Positions 1 to 6,333 of a stretch of DNA of 6,333 bases are shown here, in pieces. The notes under the pieces were generated by a model. The model was not told where the DNA came from and did no database searches. It saw nothing but the letters and a program-made list of their open reading frames with translations. A program made the position numbers and the translations under genes. The stretch is from Limnochordia bacterium. GTDB lineage: Bacteria; Bacillota; Limnochordia; Darwinibacteriales; SLO01. The stretch covers positions 1 through 6,333 of the forward strand of contig SLOG01000431.1 of NCBI GenBank assembly GCA_007132635.1. Reading direction: 5' to 3'. How positions within the stretch are numbered: the stretch's first letter is position 1; every line of letters starts with the position of its first letter.

Positions 1-440
1 AACACTCGCCAAAGCCCATCCGCACCTAGACTCTCGCACGAATTGTTGACAATGACCGTGTTTGTAAAGCCCCCGCTTAGAGAAGCTGCAAACCACTTCT
101 CGTTCACAGCATAGACGGCCTCTTTGGCATAGACATCCGAGTCTCCGGAATAAACAAAACTTTGCCATATTCCCATCTGTCCGCTGGACAGTTCCAAACG
201 ATGAAGATCCTCACCAGACACGGTTTCACCGGTGACCAGCCAACGGCCTTGCAGACCATGGGAAGCCAGAACAACAAACCCGTACTCCGTGATTCGAGTT
301 AAGGATGCTACTGTGGCCTCACTGTCTTGGTAAACTGCGTAGTCGAACCCCAGTGGGCTTTCTGCCAACAAATCCAAGATCGCCGGGGTCTCGTCCCAAG
401 GACCGAAATCGCTAGCCTTAGGCGCCCAGATAAGAACTCC
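1..440 (-). other. Caspase-fold (CHAT/C25-like) peptidase region of the lipoprotein
   Basis: Residues 573-718 show a beta strand 'RGVLIWAP', a helix 'ETPAILDLLAESPLGFD', a second strand, a helix 'SEATVASLTRI', then 'YGFVVLASHG' with His633, and later 'TVIVNNSCESLG' with Cys707. A hydrophobic strand ending in (S/G)HG, followed by a strand ending in N-x-x-C-E-S, is the hallmark of clan CD peptidases. The two residues are 74 apart, longer than in metazoan caspases but acceptable for CHAT or C25 types. The domain is cut by the window edge, so its subfamily cannot be settled. Confidence 0.65.
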
Positions 441-2156
441 GCGGCTTCCGATAAAGGCTCGCTGAGCTTCATCAGAGCCACCACTCGCGAAAACCACTGT
501 GTCACCGGTAGTTTGCTGCGTCAAAGGCAAGGAATTCTCACTTCGATCGTGGCTGCCGCCTCGTATCATTCCTCCTTCTGGAGACTCCTCAACAACGTGA
601 AAGAAACTGGTATACTCCGAGACATAGTGGATCTCCAACACATTGTGGTGCAAGACTATTCTGGAGACTTCCAGCCGCTCCTCAACATCCCGTGCGACTT
701 CTTGAAGAGCTTGCTCTGATGAGACGCCAGGATTATCATCTAGATAAGCTGCCAAAAGCTCAGCTGCATACGGATGGACAGACGAAACCTGTGCCAAGCC
801 CCCGTCAATGGAAGCCACGACCCCCAAGGCCGCCACTGTCTCCACCCTATCGTCGTGCTTTGTTAACACCACCGCCTTCAGCCTCACGTCCTTACTAGCA
901 TTTATGGTAAGGATGTTAGAATAACGGCGGTCGCCTTTGTGTTCGTCACCGTGCCTCTCGGCTCCGTCGTCAAAAAGGAACCCGAGAAACTCCCAGCTGC
1001 CGTCATCAAGTTCTTGGTAAACCCTAACAGCAGACTCTGAGGATGGAGGATCACTTAACTGGGCAGGAGGCACGTCTACGTGCAGGACAATACGCACATC
1101 GGTATCTGCACCAGCAGGAATCACTGTAGGCACAGTACTCTCGAACTTGATGCGTTCCGGCACATACAATCCTGATACAACGATTTGCTCATGGGCAGCC
1201 GACACCAAAACATCCGGAAACACCCAGTCCTTCTTGGCTGCCGAGACCACGACGCTTCCTTGGGCAGACAAGGGTCCCCAGCGCCCATCCGGACCTGTCT
1301 CCAGAGTAGAAACACTGTTGGGATCAAGATCCACACTTCTGACTTGGACTGAAGCGCCAGGCACTGCTTCTCCTTTTTCATCGCGGACAAATCCTGCAAT
1401 GCTATAGGAAACTAGTGGCTCGTCCAGATGGGACTCTCCAATCGTAACGGCGAACACGCCCAGATCCATGATCGAAGTACTAAACACTTGCTCCGCAGAG
1501 TCAAAGTCCGTCTCAAGCGGCTGCCACTTGTTCTCGAGCAGCTGAGCGATCGCATGTTCTGACAACGATAATTCTAGAGGCAGATTCAGAGAGGCATGGT
1601 TAAAATGCAAGTTAGCCGCCAAATCGAACTGGGTTTCTTCCGGACCAACCTCGTAAACGGTACTCATTGCACCGTCTATGTCTACCATTGTTTGGTTAAT
1701 CCAGATCCCTTGCTCGGACTGTAGCGCCCCGGCTGGCACCACCAGAGTCACTAGCCCATCTGGTGAGGAAACGGATGAGCCCGAGGGTCCGACTGTTTGG
1801 TACTGCCTTGCGAATGCAGTGAAACGCACACCAGTCGCTTGGCCAGATACTGTACGGCTCTTAGGCATGAACGCCCAATCCGGGCGGAACTCCGGAGAGA
1901 TAGTCACCTTCCCAGCAAGCCCATCTTTTCGCCACGTGCCGTCACTCTGCGAAGCTGCAATGCCCAGATCTCCATTACCAAAGGCGATCGTAACATCCGG
2001 TATAGGCTGATCGTTTGAATCTACGACCTCTCCCTGCACGCTGTAGTTTCCTGGTTTGAGTTGGCCACCACCAAGACATCCTGAAAAAAGACCCACCAGC
2101 AGAAGCGCGACACACCACACAGAAATTCGCACAAGCCGCTTAGCCACAAGCGCCAC
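1..2156 (-). CDS. Large lipoprotein with beta-sandwich domains and C-terminal caspase-like protease domain, 3' end outside window
   Basis: An uninterrupted frame runs from GTG at 2156 to the window edge (718 codons). This start has AGGA six bases upstream; later GTGs at 2147 and 2132 are possible. 'KRLVR' and a hydrophobic run lead to lipobox LFSGC, so Cys27 should be lipidated. Residues 38-116 and 252-333 are two carboxypeptidase-regulatory-like folds ('VQGEVVDSNDQPIPDVTI'; 'IAGFVRDEKGEAVPGASVQV'). Residues 130-205 resemble ZU5 ('VPAGAL...YEVGPEETQF'). Residues 345-440 resemble choice-of-anchor X, with acidic loop 'DDGAERHGDEHKGDRRYS' (396-413). Residues 461-560 could be a propeptide. From 573, 'GVLIWAP', 'GFVVLASHG' (His633) and 'VIVNNSCESLG' (Cys707) fit the caspase/CHAT/C25 fold and its His-Cys dyad. 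The likely role is a membrane-anchored cysteine protease in the envelope; the substrate is unknown. It begins 31 bases after the secretin-like gene and is visibly less G+C-rich. Confidence 0.8.
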   Translation of the reverse strand, partial: MALVAKRLVRISVWCVALLLVGLFSGCLGGGQLKPGNYSVQGEVVDSNDQPIPDVTIAFGNGDLGIAASQSDGTWRKDGLAGKVTISPEFRPDWAFMPKSRTVSGQATGVRFTAFARQYQTVGPSGSSVSSPDGLVTLVVPAGALQSEQGIWINQTMVDIDGAMSTVYEVGPEETQFDLAANLHFNHASLNLPLELSLSEHAIAQLLENKWQPLETDFDSAEQVFSTSIMDLGVFAVTIGESHLDEPLVSYSIAGFVRDEKGEAVPGASVQVRSVDLDPNSVSTLETGPDGRWGPLSAQGSVVVSAAKKDWVFPDVLVSAAHEQIVVSGLYVPERIKFESTVPTVIPAGADTDVRIVLHVDVPPAQLSDPPSSESAVRVYQELDDGSWEFLGFLFDDGAERHGDEHKGDRRYSNILTINASKDVRLKAVVLTKHDDRVETVAALGVVASIDGGLAQVSSVHPYAAELLAAYLDDNPGVSSEQALQEVARDVEERLEVSRIVLHHNVLEIHYVSEYTSFFHVVEESPEGGMIRGGSHDRSENSLPLTQQTTGDTVVFASGGSDEAQRAFIGSRGVLIWAPKASDFGPWDETPAILDLLAESPLGFDYAVYQDSEATVASLTRITEYGFVVLASHGLQGRWLVTGETVSGEDLHRLELSSGQMGIWQSFVYSGDSDVYAKEAVYAVNEKWFAASLSGGFTNTVIVNNSCESLGADGLWRV
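2076..2090 (-). other. Lipobox (LFSGC) of the lipoprotein signal peptide
   Basis: Residues 23-27, Leu-Phe-Ser-Gly-Cys, follow a basic N-region and a hydrophobic core, as in signal peptidase II substrates. Phe at -3 is less usual than Leu but tolerated. The mature protein would begin CLGGGQ, with a Gly-rich tether and no Asp at +2. In enteric bacteria that would favour outer-membrane sorting; whether the rule holds in this host is unknown. Confidence 0.75.
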
Positions 2157-2160
2157 CCCA

Positions 2161-2166
2161 CTTCCT
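2161..2166 (-). promoter_or_regulatory. Ribosome binding site of the lipoprotein gene
   Basis: AGGAAG on the coding strand, with AGGA ending six bases before the GTG at 2156. It supports that GTG over those at 2147 and 2132. A G-rich stretch, GGGGTGG, lies five bases before the GTG at 2147, so the later start is not excluded; either leaves an intact signal peptide. Confidence 0.6.
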
Positions 2167-2187
2167 AGATTTTTCAACTCAAATCAC

Positions 2188-3873
2188 TCAAAACTGCACC
2201 CGCACTCCAATCCACAGCCTGCCGCCACCGGAGCCGAAGCTGTCCTCGTAGGACACGGTGGCATCGATCGTTTCGCTCACCTGGTAGCCCAGTCCCGCGC
2301 GCCACGTCGGTTTGCTCCCTTCGTTAGCTGCCCGCAGCCGTGCCGAAAAACGGTCCTGCCTTAACTCCGCCTGCACCCACCAGTAGGGAGCGTCCAGCCG
2401 CCCTTCGGTCAGGTTGTAAACAATGGGATGCAGGCCGGCCGAAATGGCGAGATGCGGCGAAGCCTCCAGCCAATCGCTGACGCCTACAGATATCCGGCCT
2501 CCCGCATCGCCAAAGTGCACGCGAGCTCCGAGCCGGGTGTCCGAGTTCAGAACGCTGCTTTCCGCACCAAACCAGAGCCACGTCTCGTCACCGCCGGCTG
2601 TCAACTCGCCGTCCACACGAATGCGCTCATTCAGCCAAGCCCCGGCACTCAATCGTCCCTGCAGGCCGTCGGCATGGGGCGAAGCAGCGAAGAGTGCTTG
2701 GTTCGGCTCCCGGACTGCCTCCCGCTCAGGCTCAGGCCAAAAGAGGCGGTCCAGTCCACTTAACGTACCAAAAGGAGCCGCCTGCCGCTCCGCCGGGACC
2801 GTACCCAAGGGGCGGGCCGAGGCATAGACGGCAAAGAACCGCCGCTCCTGGCCGTTACGTCCGTAGAGCGTCCGCCGGGTCCGCTGATCCAACGTCTGCT
2901 CCAACACCGCCACCAGGGTCCCCCCGCGTGGGTTAAGGCGCACCTCCGTGTTGACCTCAGCCTGTTCCGGTGACGACAGCCGCAGCTGGGTCAGTACCTC
3001 GTCGGTCTCCAGGTCAATGTTCAGCGGCGTCAAAGTAATCTCTAACCCCCGCGTCTGCTCGTAGTTCCGGGCCAGGGCTGGCCGCTGCACGAACTCTTCC
3101 TGCACCACCCGTAGCACAGCCGGCTGATCCAGGGTGGTAATGACCTCGGGCGTCGATGCCCGGGCGGCCCGCCGGTCTTCCTGCACCGCTTCAAGCTGAA
3201 GCGACGCCACGATGGTCGAAGTAAGTAGCGATAGGACGTTCGGTGCATAGAGCAGACTCAGCGCCGCTTGCCCCGGCGTGGGCAACTCTAGGGCTGCCGA
3301 TCTCAGCCCCACCGCGGTAGCCCGAGTCTCGGCAATCTCCAGCACCTCCAGCACGTAGCTCACCTGGTACGGATTGTCGCGGGAATCTCGTTCGGCCACA
3401 AAGGCCTCTATGTCAGCCAGCACACTGGGCACCGCCGACACGGACACCAGCCCCCGCTCCTGATGGTAAGCCACTTCGGCTGGAAAGCGGGCCAGATCTT
3501 CCGCCAGGACCCGGGGCGAAACGTAGTGCAGTTCGAACAACCGGGTCTGCGCAATCTGGGAAAACAAACGAGAACTGCGGTGCCCCACCAGGTACGCGTC
3601 CTCGTAGGGGGCGAACTGGTACGCAGAACCGGCTAGAATCCTCGCCAGAGCCGTCTCCAGCGATACATCCTCCAGGTCCAGAGTGACCACGCCGCTCACT
3701 TCCGGCGCCACCAGGATGTTGATGCCTGTCTGCAGGCTCAGTTCCTGCAGGGCCTCCCGCCGATCCGTTTCATACAAAAACACACTGACCGGGTCGGGCG
3801 CAGGCGTCGCGGTGAGTGGCACTGGCGCCACTACCAACGCCAGCACGAGAAGGAAGGTCAGAGGACGCCTCAT
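2188..3873 (-). CDS. Divergent secretin-like protein with C-terminal beta-barrel-like domain
   Basis: 561 residues. The ATG at 3873 overlaps the stop of the preceding secretin as TGATG and has GAGG eight bases upstream. Residues 1-23 form a signal peptide. The STN/N0 domain (30-98) is clearly related to that of the first secretin: both share 'REAL.EL.LQTG.N' and 'VTLDL.DV.LE.AL'. An N1-like domain spans about 112-165 and a diverged secretin core about 168-355. 'LEITLTPLNIDLETDEVLTQ' matches the 'VTLNVTPRI..DDQIHL' region of the neighbour. The VPxLGDIP motif is absent: only about 15 residues separate the strand matching 'LFLDSGETALLAG' from the one matching 'RELMVFITAEI'. A Pro/Glu-rich linker (356-403) leads to residues 404-561, an alternating strand pattern (for example 'TRLGARVHFG', 'GRISVGVSDWLE', 'WWVQAELRQ') ending in 'RLWIGVRVQF'. 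The final Phe suits outer-membrane barrel assembly by BamA. It may be a partner subunit or cap for the first secretin; that role is inference. Confidence 0.82.
   Translation of the reverse strand: MRRPLTFLLVLALVVAPVPLTATPAPDPVSVFLYETDRREALQELSLQTGINILVAPEVSGVVTLDLEDVSLETALARILAGSAYQFAPYEDAYLVGHRSSRLFSQIAQTRLFELHYVSPRVLAEDLARFPAEVAYHQERGLVSVSAVPSVLADIEAFVAERDSRDNPYQVSYVLEVLEIAETRATAVGLRSAALELPTPGQAALSLLYAPNVLSLLTSTIVASLQLEAVQEDRRAARASTPEVITTLDQPAVLRVVQEEFVQRPALARNYEQTRGLEITLTPLNIDLETDEVLTQLRLSSPEQAEVNTEVRLNPRGGTLVAVLEQTLDQRTRRTLYGRNGQERRFFAVYASARPLGTVPAERQAAPFGTLSGLDRLFWPEPEREAVREPNQALFAASPHADGLQGRLSAGAWLNERIRVDGELTAGGDETWLWFGAESSVLNSDTRLGARVHFGDAGGRISVGVSDWLEASPHLAISAGLHPIVYNLTEGRLDAPYWWVQAELRQDRFSARLRAANEGSKPTWRAGLGYQVSETIDATVSYEDSFGSGGGRLWIGVRVQF
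2191..2664 (-). other. Predicted C-terminal outer-membrane beta-barrel domain of the second secretin-like protein
   Basis: Residues 404-561 contain roughly eight short segments with alternating polar and hydrophobic residues, separated by Gly/Asp/Asn-rich turns. Aromatic residues (Trp, Tyr) lie near strand ends, and the last residue is Phe after 'GVRVQ'. This matches the general pattern of small bacterial outer-membrane barrels. No specific family is recognised, and the strand count is by eye. Confidence 0.55.
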
Positions 3874-5050
3874 CAGCGACGCCTCGTTTCCAAAATCTCG
3901 GCGGTGATAAAGACCATGAGCTCGCGTTCGCTCTCTTTCTCAATGGTCTGGCGAAACAGAAGGCGCAACAGGGGAATATCGCCTAAAATGGGGACTTTGC
4001 GCTCCTGTCTTAAAATGTCCTCCACAGTCATACCGGCCAAGAGAGCCGTCTCTCCACTGTCAAGAAACAGCGTGGTGGACATCTCGCTACGCCGCACCAC
4101 CAAATCTTCCCGCCGCTCGTCGGTCACGTGGCTGATTTCCGGGGCAATGGTCAGATGGATCTGGTCGTCGCCGAGAATCCGGGGGGTAACGTTTAAGGTC
4201 ACGCCCACATCCACTCGCTCCAAGCGAGAAGCCGCCCCTTCAGGCGTTAGGATGATATGGCGAGTATCGCCCATGAAGAGGTTCGCGGTGCGCCGGTCCA
4301 CAACCCGGATCTGCGGATTCGCCCGCACTGTCGCCTCATCGTTCTGCTCTAACGCCCGGATGCGGGCCTCCAATGCACCGAAGAAGCCCGTCTCAATGGA
4401 TATGGTGCCCGGGTTAGGCAGACCAATGGAGAAGAGTCCGTCGGAGCCCCTTGGGTGGACCAGTTGAAGAAGGTGCCTCCCAGCTCTTCCAGGACTTCCG
4501 CACTAATCTCCGTCACGAGAACCTTGATGAGCACCTCCTGCTGCGGCGTATCGATCTTTGCGAGATCCGCCCGCAACCGCTCCAGAACATCCGGCGGGCC
4601 CGTCACAGTCATGGTGTAGCCTTCTCCGGGTGTACGCAGGTAGCGGTCGTAGAACGTAGGCAAAAGCCCTCGCGCTTCACTGGCTGTGAGGTATCTCAGT
4701 TGGATCCGTTCAGTTTCAGTCAAGTTGCGAAACATCTCGCTGCGCGGATCTGCCAAACCCACGATGTAGTAGTCCTCCACCTGCCGGTAGGTAAAGCCGC
4801 CACTCAGCAGGATCAATCGCAGGGCTCGCTCTAACGGCACGTCATCCAAATCCAGCGTCACCGTACCTCGCACCGTATCATCGTAGATGACGTTAACGCC
4901 CGTCTGCAGCACCAACTCGTTTAACGCTTCCCGGATATCCTCTTCATAAAACAGCGTCGATATCCTGGGTTCTTCCTCTTGGGCTAAGAGTACTCCGCTC
5001 ATACTCAAGACCACTACCAATAAGGCCAGCCACAATACCCCTCGTTTCAT
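3873..5050 (-). CDS. Short secretin (outer-membrane pore), interrupted by a -1 frameshift
   Basis: The ATG at 5050 follows a GGAGG site and begins a signal peptide (hydrophobic residues 5-22, likely cleaved after LLA at 23). Residues 30-98 are an STN/N0 domain with 'LQTGVNVIYDD...GTVTLDLDDVPLERAL'. Residues 115-175 are N1-like, and the rest is the secretin core. As written, the frame ends at a TAG at 4349 after 233 residues. The core continues in the -1 frame to the TGA at 3873-3875, with 'VGVTLNVTPRI', 'VPILGDIPLLRLLF' (3954-3995) and 'ERELMVFITAEI', all typical of the GspD/PilQ family. One extra G in the GGGG run at 4447-4450 joins the parts into 392 residues with a sensible junction, 'STQGGSDGLFSIGLPNPG'. 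This is short for a secretin: only N0 and one N-domain, and no obvious C-terminal pilotin-binding segment. It would form an outer-membrane channel if the frameshift is an error. If the frameshift is real, this is a pseudogene or makes a truncated N0-N1 protein. Confidence 0.88.
3882..3885 (-). promoter_or_regulatory. Ribosome binding site of the second secretin-like gene, with TGATG coupling
   Basis: GAGG lies eight bases before the ATG at 3873, inside the last codons of the first secretin. The stop TGA (3873-3875) and the start ATG (3871-3873) share one base. This arrangement usually gives translational coupling and paired synthesis of the two products. With the frameshift upstream, ribosomes that stop at 4349 would not reach this junction, so coupled translation would be reduced if the shift is real. 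Confidence 0.7.
4447..4450 (-). other. Likely frameshift site in the first secretin (GGGG run)
   Basis: On the coding strand the sequence reads CAA GGG GCT, giving Q200-G201 and then an off-family tail of about 32 residues. Adding one G gives CAA GGG GGC TCC and joins directly to the secretin core in the -1 frame. That frame has a TAG near 4503-4505, so any shift must lie between there and the 0-frame stop at 4349. The four-G run is the most economical place. It does not form a standard X-XXY-YYZ slippery heptamer, because slipping back would pair a GGG-reading tRNA with AGG. A sequencing or assembly indel, or a real mutation, is therefore more likely than programmed frameshifting. Confidence 0.7.
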
Positions 5051-5059
5051 GCACCGTTC

Positions 5060-5064
5060 CCTCC
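5060..5064 (-). promoter_or_regulatory. Ribosome binding site of the first secretin
   Basis: GGAGG within AAAAAGGGAGGGAACG on the coding strand, nine bases before the ATG at 5050. It is a near-perfect anti-16S match and fixes the start. It lies in the 30-base gap after the upstream gene, and no promoter-like or hairpin sequence is evident there. Confidence 0.8.
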
Positions 5065-5080
5065 CTTTTTGATCGCATCT

Positions 5081-6333
5081 CTATTCAAAGTTGATAGTAA
5101 ACTCCTGCTGAGTGAGCTCCGTATTCCCATGGTTCAGCTGAAACTCCAGGTGATAGGTACCCAGCTCGAGATCAGTAATGTTGGCCACCATGAGACCTTC
5201 TCTAGCCGGCAGGATGTTTTCCACGCCTTCCTGTAAGCCAATGGGCAGCGTCTGTATGGTTCGTCCCGTTTCGTCTCTGACAAAGAGGCGACCGGTAGGC
5301 TCAATGTGAGCTTTACTCAGGTTTCGCACCGCGGCACTGATCAAGTACCCCTCATCGTCTTTCGAATAGTCGACGCCGAGGATCTCGGCCGTATAGGACC
5401 ATCCATCGCCCACCAACACCTGCATCGGTACTGTACGTGTATCCACATGCCCACCATCAGCTGTCGCTATCAGGATATCTAGAAACCCGTAATAGCCACC
5501 AGGACCGATATCGCGTTCACTGCGCATGGTGAGAACGGATCGGGCTTGACGCCGACCTTCAACGCGAAACTCTTGATCCCCGCGTAGCTCAAAATCGAAG
5601 TTTTGGAAGAGGGAGTGTGCATAGTCCGATCCCAGATCGCGTGGTTCTAGGCGGACCATGATATCTTCGCCGATGCGATTGCTTAGCCGCAAGACTTCGC
5701 TCGCAGCTGCACCGGGGCGCATGGATGCCTCAATCTTTTCGGGTTCAATCCGCAGATAGGCGATCCGGTCATGGTCTTCAAACTGCCCTTCTGCCACAGT
5801 AAACGTAGTACGTTCGATAGTCTGCTGCCCTTCCGCATAGCGTACAAACAGCCGCGCTTCGTACTCACCGGGGAACAGGGGCTCATCTACTGGACCGAAA
5901 AAGCGCACTTCGGCGCCGGGCAAGACACGAGTACTATCGCGCTGGCTTCGCCACGCGACCTGTGGGCGCAGCGGTACACGTTCCACAAGACGGCGTTCCT
6001 CATCGCGCAGTGTCACTTCAGCCGCTACGGCAAACTGCAGCGATGAGCTGTTTCGGACTAGGACACCTAACTCTGGCCGCCCTTGGCTATCGGCGTCTAG
6101 CGAAAAACCCTCAAGCTCTACTCGGGGCCGCAGACCTGGCCTCTCCACGTTGATATTCAAGCGCACAGCGTAGCGTAGCCGGAACCCAATACCACCTTCG
6201 GCTTCGACATCGGGCTCTACCATGATGATCACGGTATGCGTTCCCTCAACCCCGAAGGGGACATCGACGCCACCTCGCACTCGAACCATTTGGTGGGTCG
6301 GCACGGTAACACGAGCGCTCTCCAGATTTACCC
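5081..6333 (-). CDS. Periplasmic PapD/DUF916-like beta-sandwich protein, 5' end outside window
   Basis: The frame is open from the window edge to a TAG at 5081-5083, giving 416 visible residues; the true start lies upstream. A GTG at 6304 is in frame, but the nine codons before it read as ordinary protein, so I do not take it as the start. The sequence is almost all predicted beta strand with no membrane segment. Two similar modules are visible, at about residues 69-180 and 312-416. Each has a stretch of the type 'V.V.NSS....A...V.LRDE..R.V...PL', then a 'VLPG/ILPA' turn, then 'LFPGEYEARL' or 'LELGTYHLEF'. Before the second module, residues 190-300 start 'LRIEPEKIEASMRPGAAASE', like the N-terminal domains of PapD-type chaperones and DUF916 proteins. 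The role is inferred: a periplasmic binding or chaperone protein for an envelope system. It lies 30 bases upstream of the first secretin. The assignment is by pattern only. Confidence 0.72.
   Translation of the reverse strand, partial: VNLESARVTVPTHQMVRVRGGVDVPFGVEGTHTVIIMVEPDVEAEGGIGFRLRYAVRLNINVERPGLRPRVELEGFSLDADSQGRPELGVLVRNSSSLQFAVAAEVTLRDEERRLVERVPLRPQVAWRSQRDSTRVLPGAEVRFFGPVDEPLFPGEYEARLFVRYAEGQQTIERTTFTVAEGQFEDHDRIAYLRIEPEKIEASMRPGAAASEVLRLSNRIGEDIMVRLEPRDLGSDYAHSLFQNFDFELRGDQEFRVEGRRQARSVLTMRSERDIGPGGYYGFLDILIATADGGHVDTRTVPMQVLVGDGWSYTAEILGVDYSKDDEGYLISAAVRNLSKAHIEPTGRLFVRDETGRTIQTLPIGLQEGVENILPAREGLMVANITDLELGTYHLEFQLNHGNTELTQQEFTINFE

Noticed and set aside
327..719. Plus-strand open frame of 130 codons
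   Set aside because: It is opposite the lipoprotein's protease region, whose minus-strand frame is unbroken and shows clear domain motifs. The plus-strand translation has none.
1121..1399. Minus-strand open frame of 92 codons within the lipoprotein gene
   Set aside because: It is out of frame with the 718-codon lipoprotein frame, which reads through here with recognisable beta-sandwich motifs.
2157..2187. Transcription terminator between the secretin-like gene and the lipoprotein gene
   Set aside because: The 31-base gap has no stem-loop with a U-tract; it contains only the ribosome site, so the operon probably continues through it.
2423..2827. Plus-strand open frame of 134 codons and overlapping frames within 2428-2936
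   Set aside because: All lie opposite the G+C-rich second secretin-like gene and have Pro/Arg/Ser-rich low-information translations, as expected for antisense frames in such DNA.
4440..4460. Programmed -1 ribosomal frameshifting in the first secretin
   Set aside because: The zero-frame codons ACC CAA GGG GCT do not form a slippery heptamer, slipping would cause a first-position mismatch at GGG to AGG, and a four-G run is short for transcriptional slippage. It is kept only as a remote alternative.
3904..4467. Plus-strand open frame of 187 codons
   Set aside because: It lies opposite the conserved secretin core, is rich in Arg/Ser with no domain pattern, and has no convincing ribosome site. 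It is a shadow of the minus-strand gene.

Overview
The window carries four genes, all read from the minus strand and packed almost end to end. In transcription order (high to low coordinate) they are: a periplasmic protein of chaperone-like or immunoglobulin-like domains whose 5' end is outside the window (5081-6333); a short secretin with a frameshift (3873-5050); a second, divergent secretin-like protein ending in a predicted beta-barrel (2188-3873); and a large lipoprotein with a caspase-like protease domain that runs off the other edge (1-2156). Gaps are 30 bases, a one-base TGATG overlap, and 31 bases. No terminator or promoter is visible between genes, so this looks like the middle of one operon. 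No RNA gene, mobile element, CRISPR array or long repeat was seen.

Secretins form outer-membrane pores. The second secretin-like protein also ends in a run of alternating strands with a C-terminal phenylalanine, as outer-membrane barrels do. The host is therefore almost certainly diderm. The phylum cannot be settled from this sequence. The moderately high G+C, GTG starts and strong GGAGG-type ribosome sites are compatible with an uncultured diderm relative of the Firmicutes or another deep-branching diderm lineage, but this is a weak inference.

The genes suggest a small cell-envelope export or surface-assembly system. The first protein resembles PapD/DUF916-type beta-sandwich proteins and contains two related modules. 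The two secretin-like proteins share a signal peptide, an STN/N0 domain and an N1-like domain, and look like an ancient tandem duplication. The first keeps the conserved secretin core, including the VPxLGDIP motif. The second has lost that motif and gained a barrel. The lipoprotein has two carboxypeptidase-regulatory-like beta-sandwiches, a ZU5-like segment, a choice-of-anchor-X-like segment with an acidic loop, and a C-terminal caspase-fold region with His633 and Cys707 as the likely dyad. No ATPase, pilin or inner-membrane platform gene is in view, so the type of secretion system cannot be named.

The main points for a second look are the single-base frameshift in the first secretin, the secretin-barrel fusion, and the caspase-like lipoprotein encoded next to the secretin pair.
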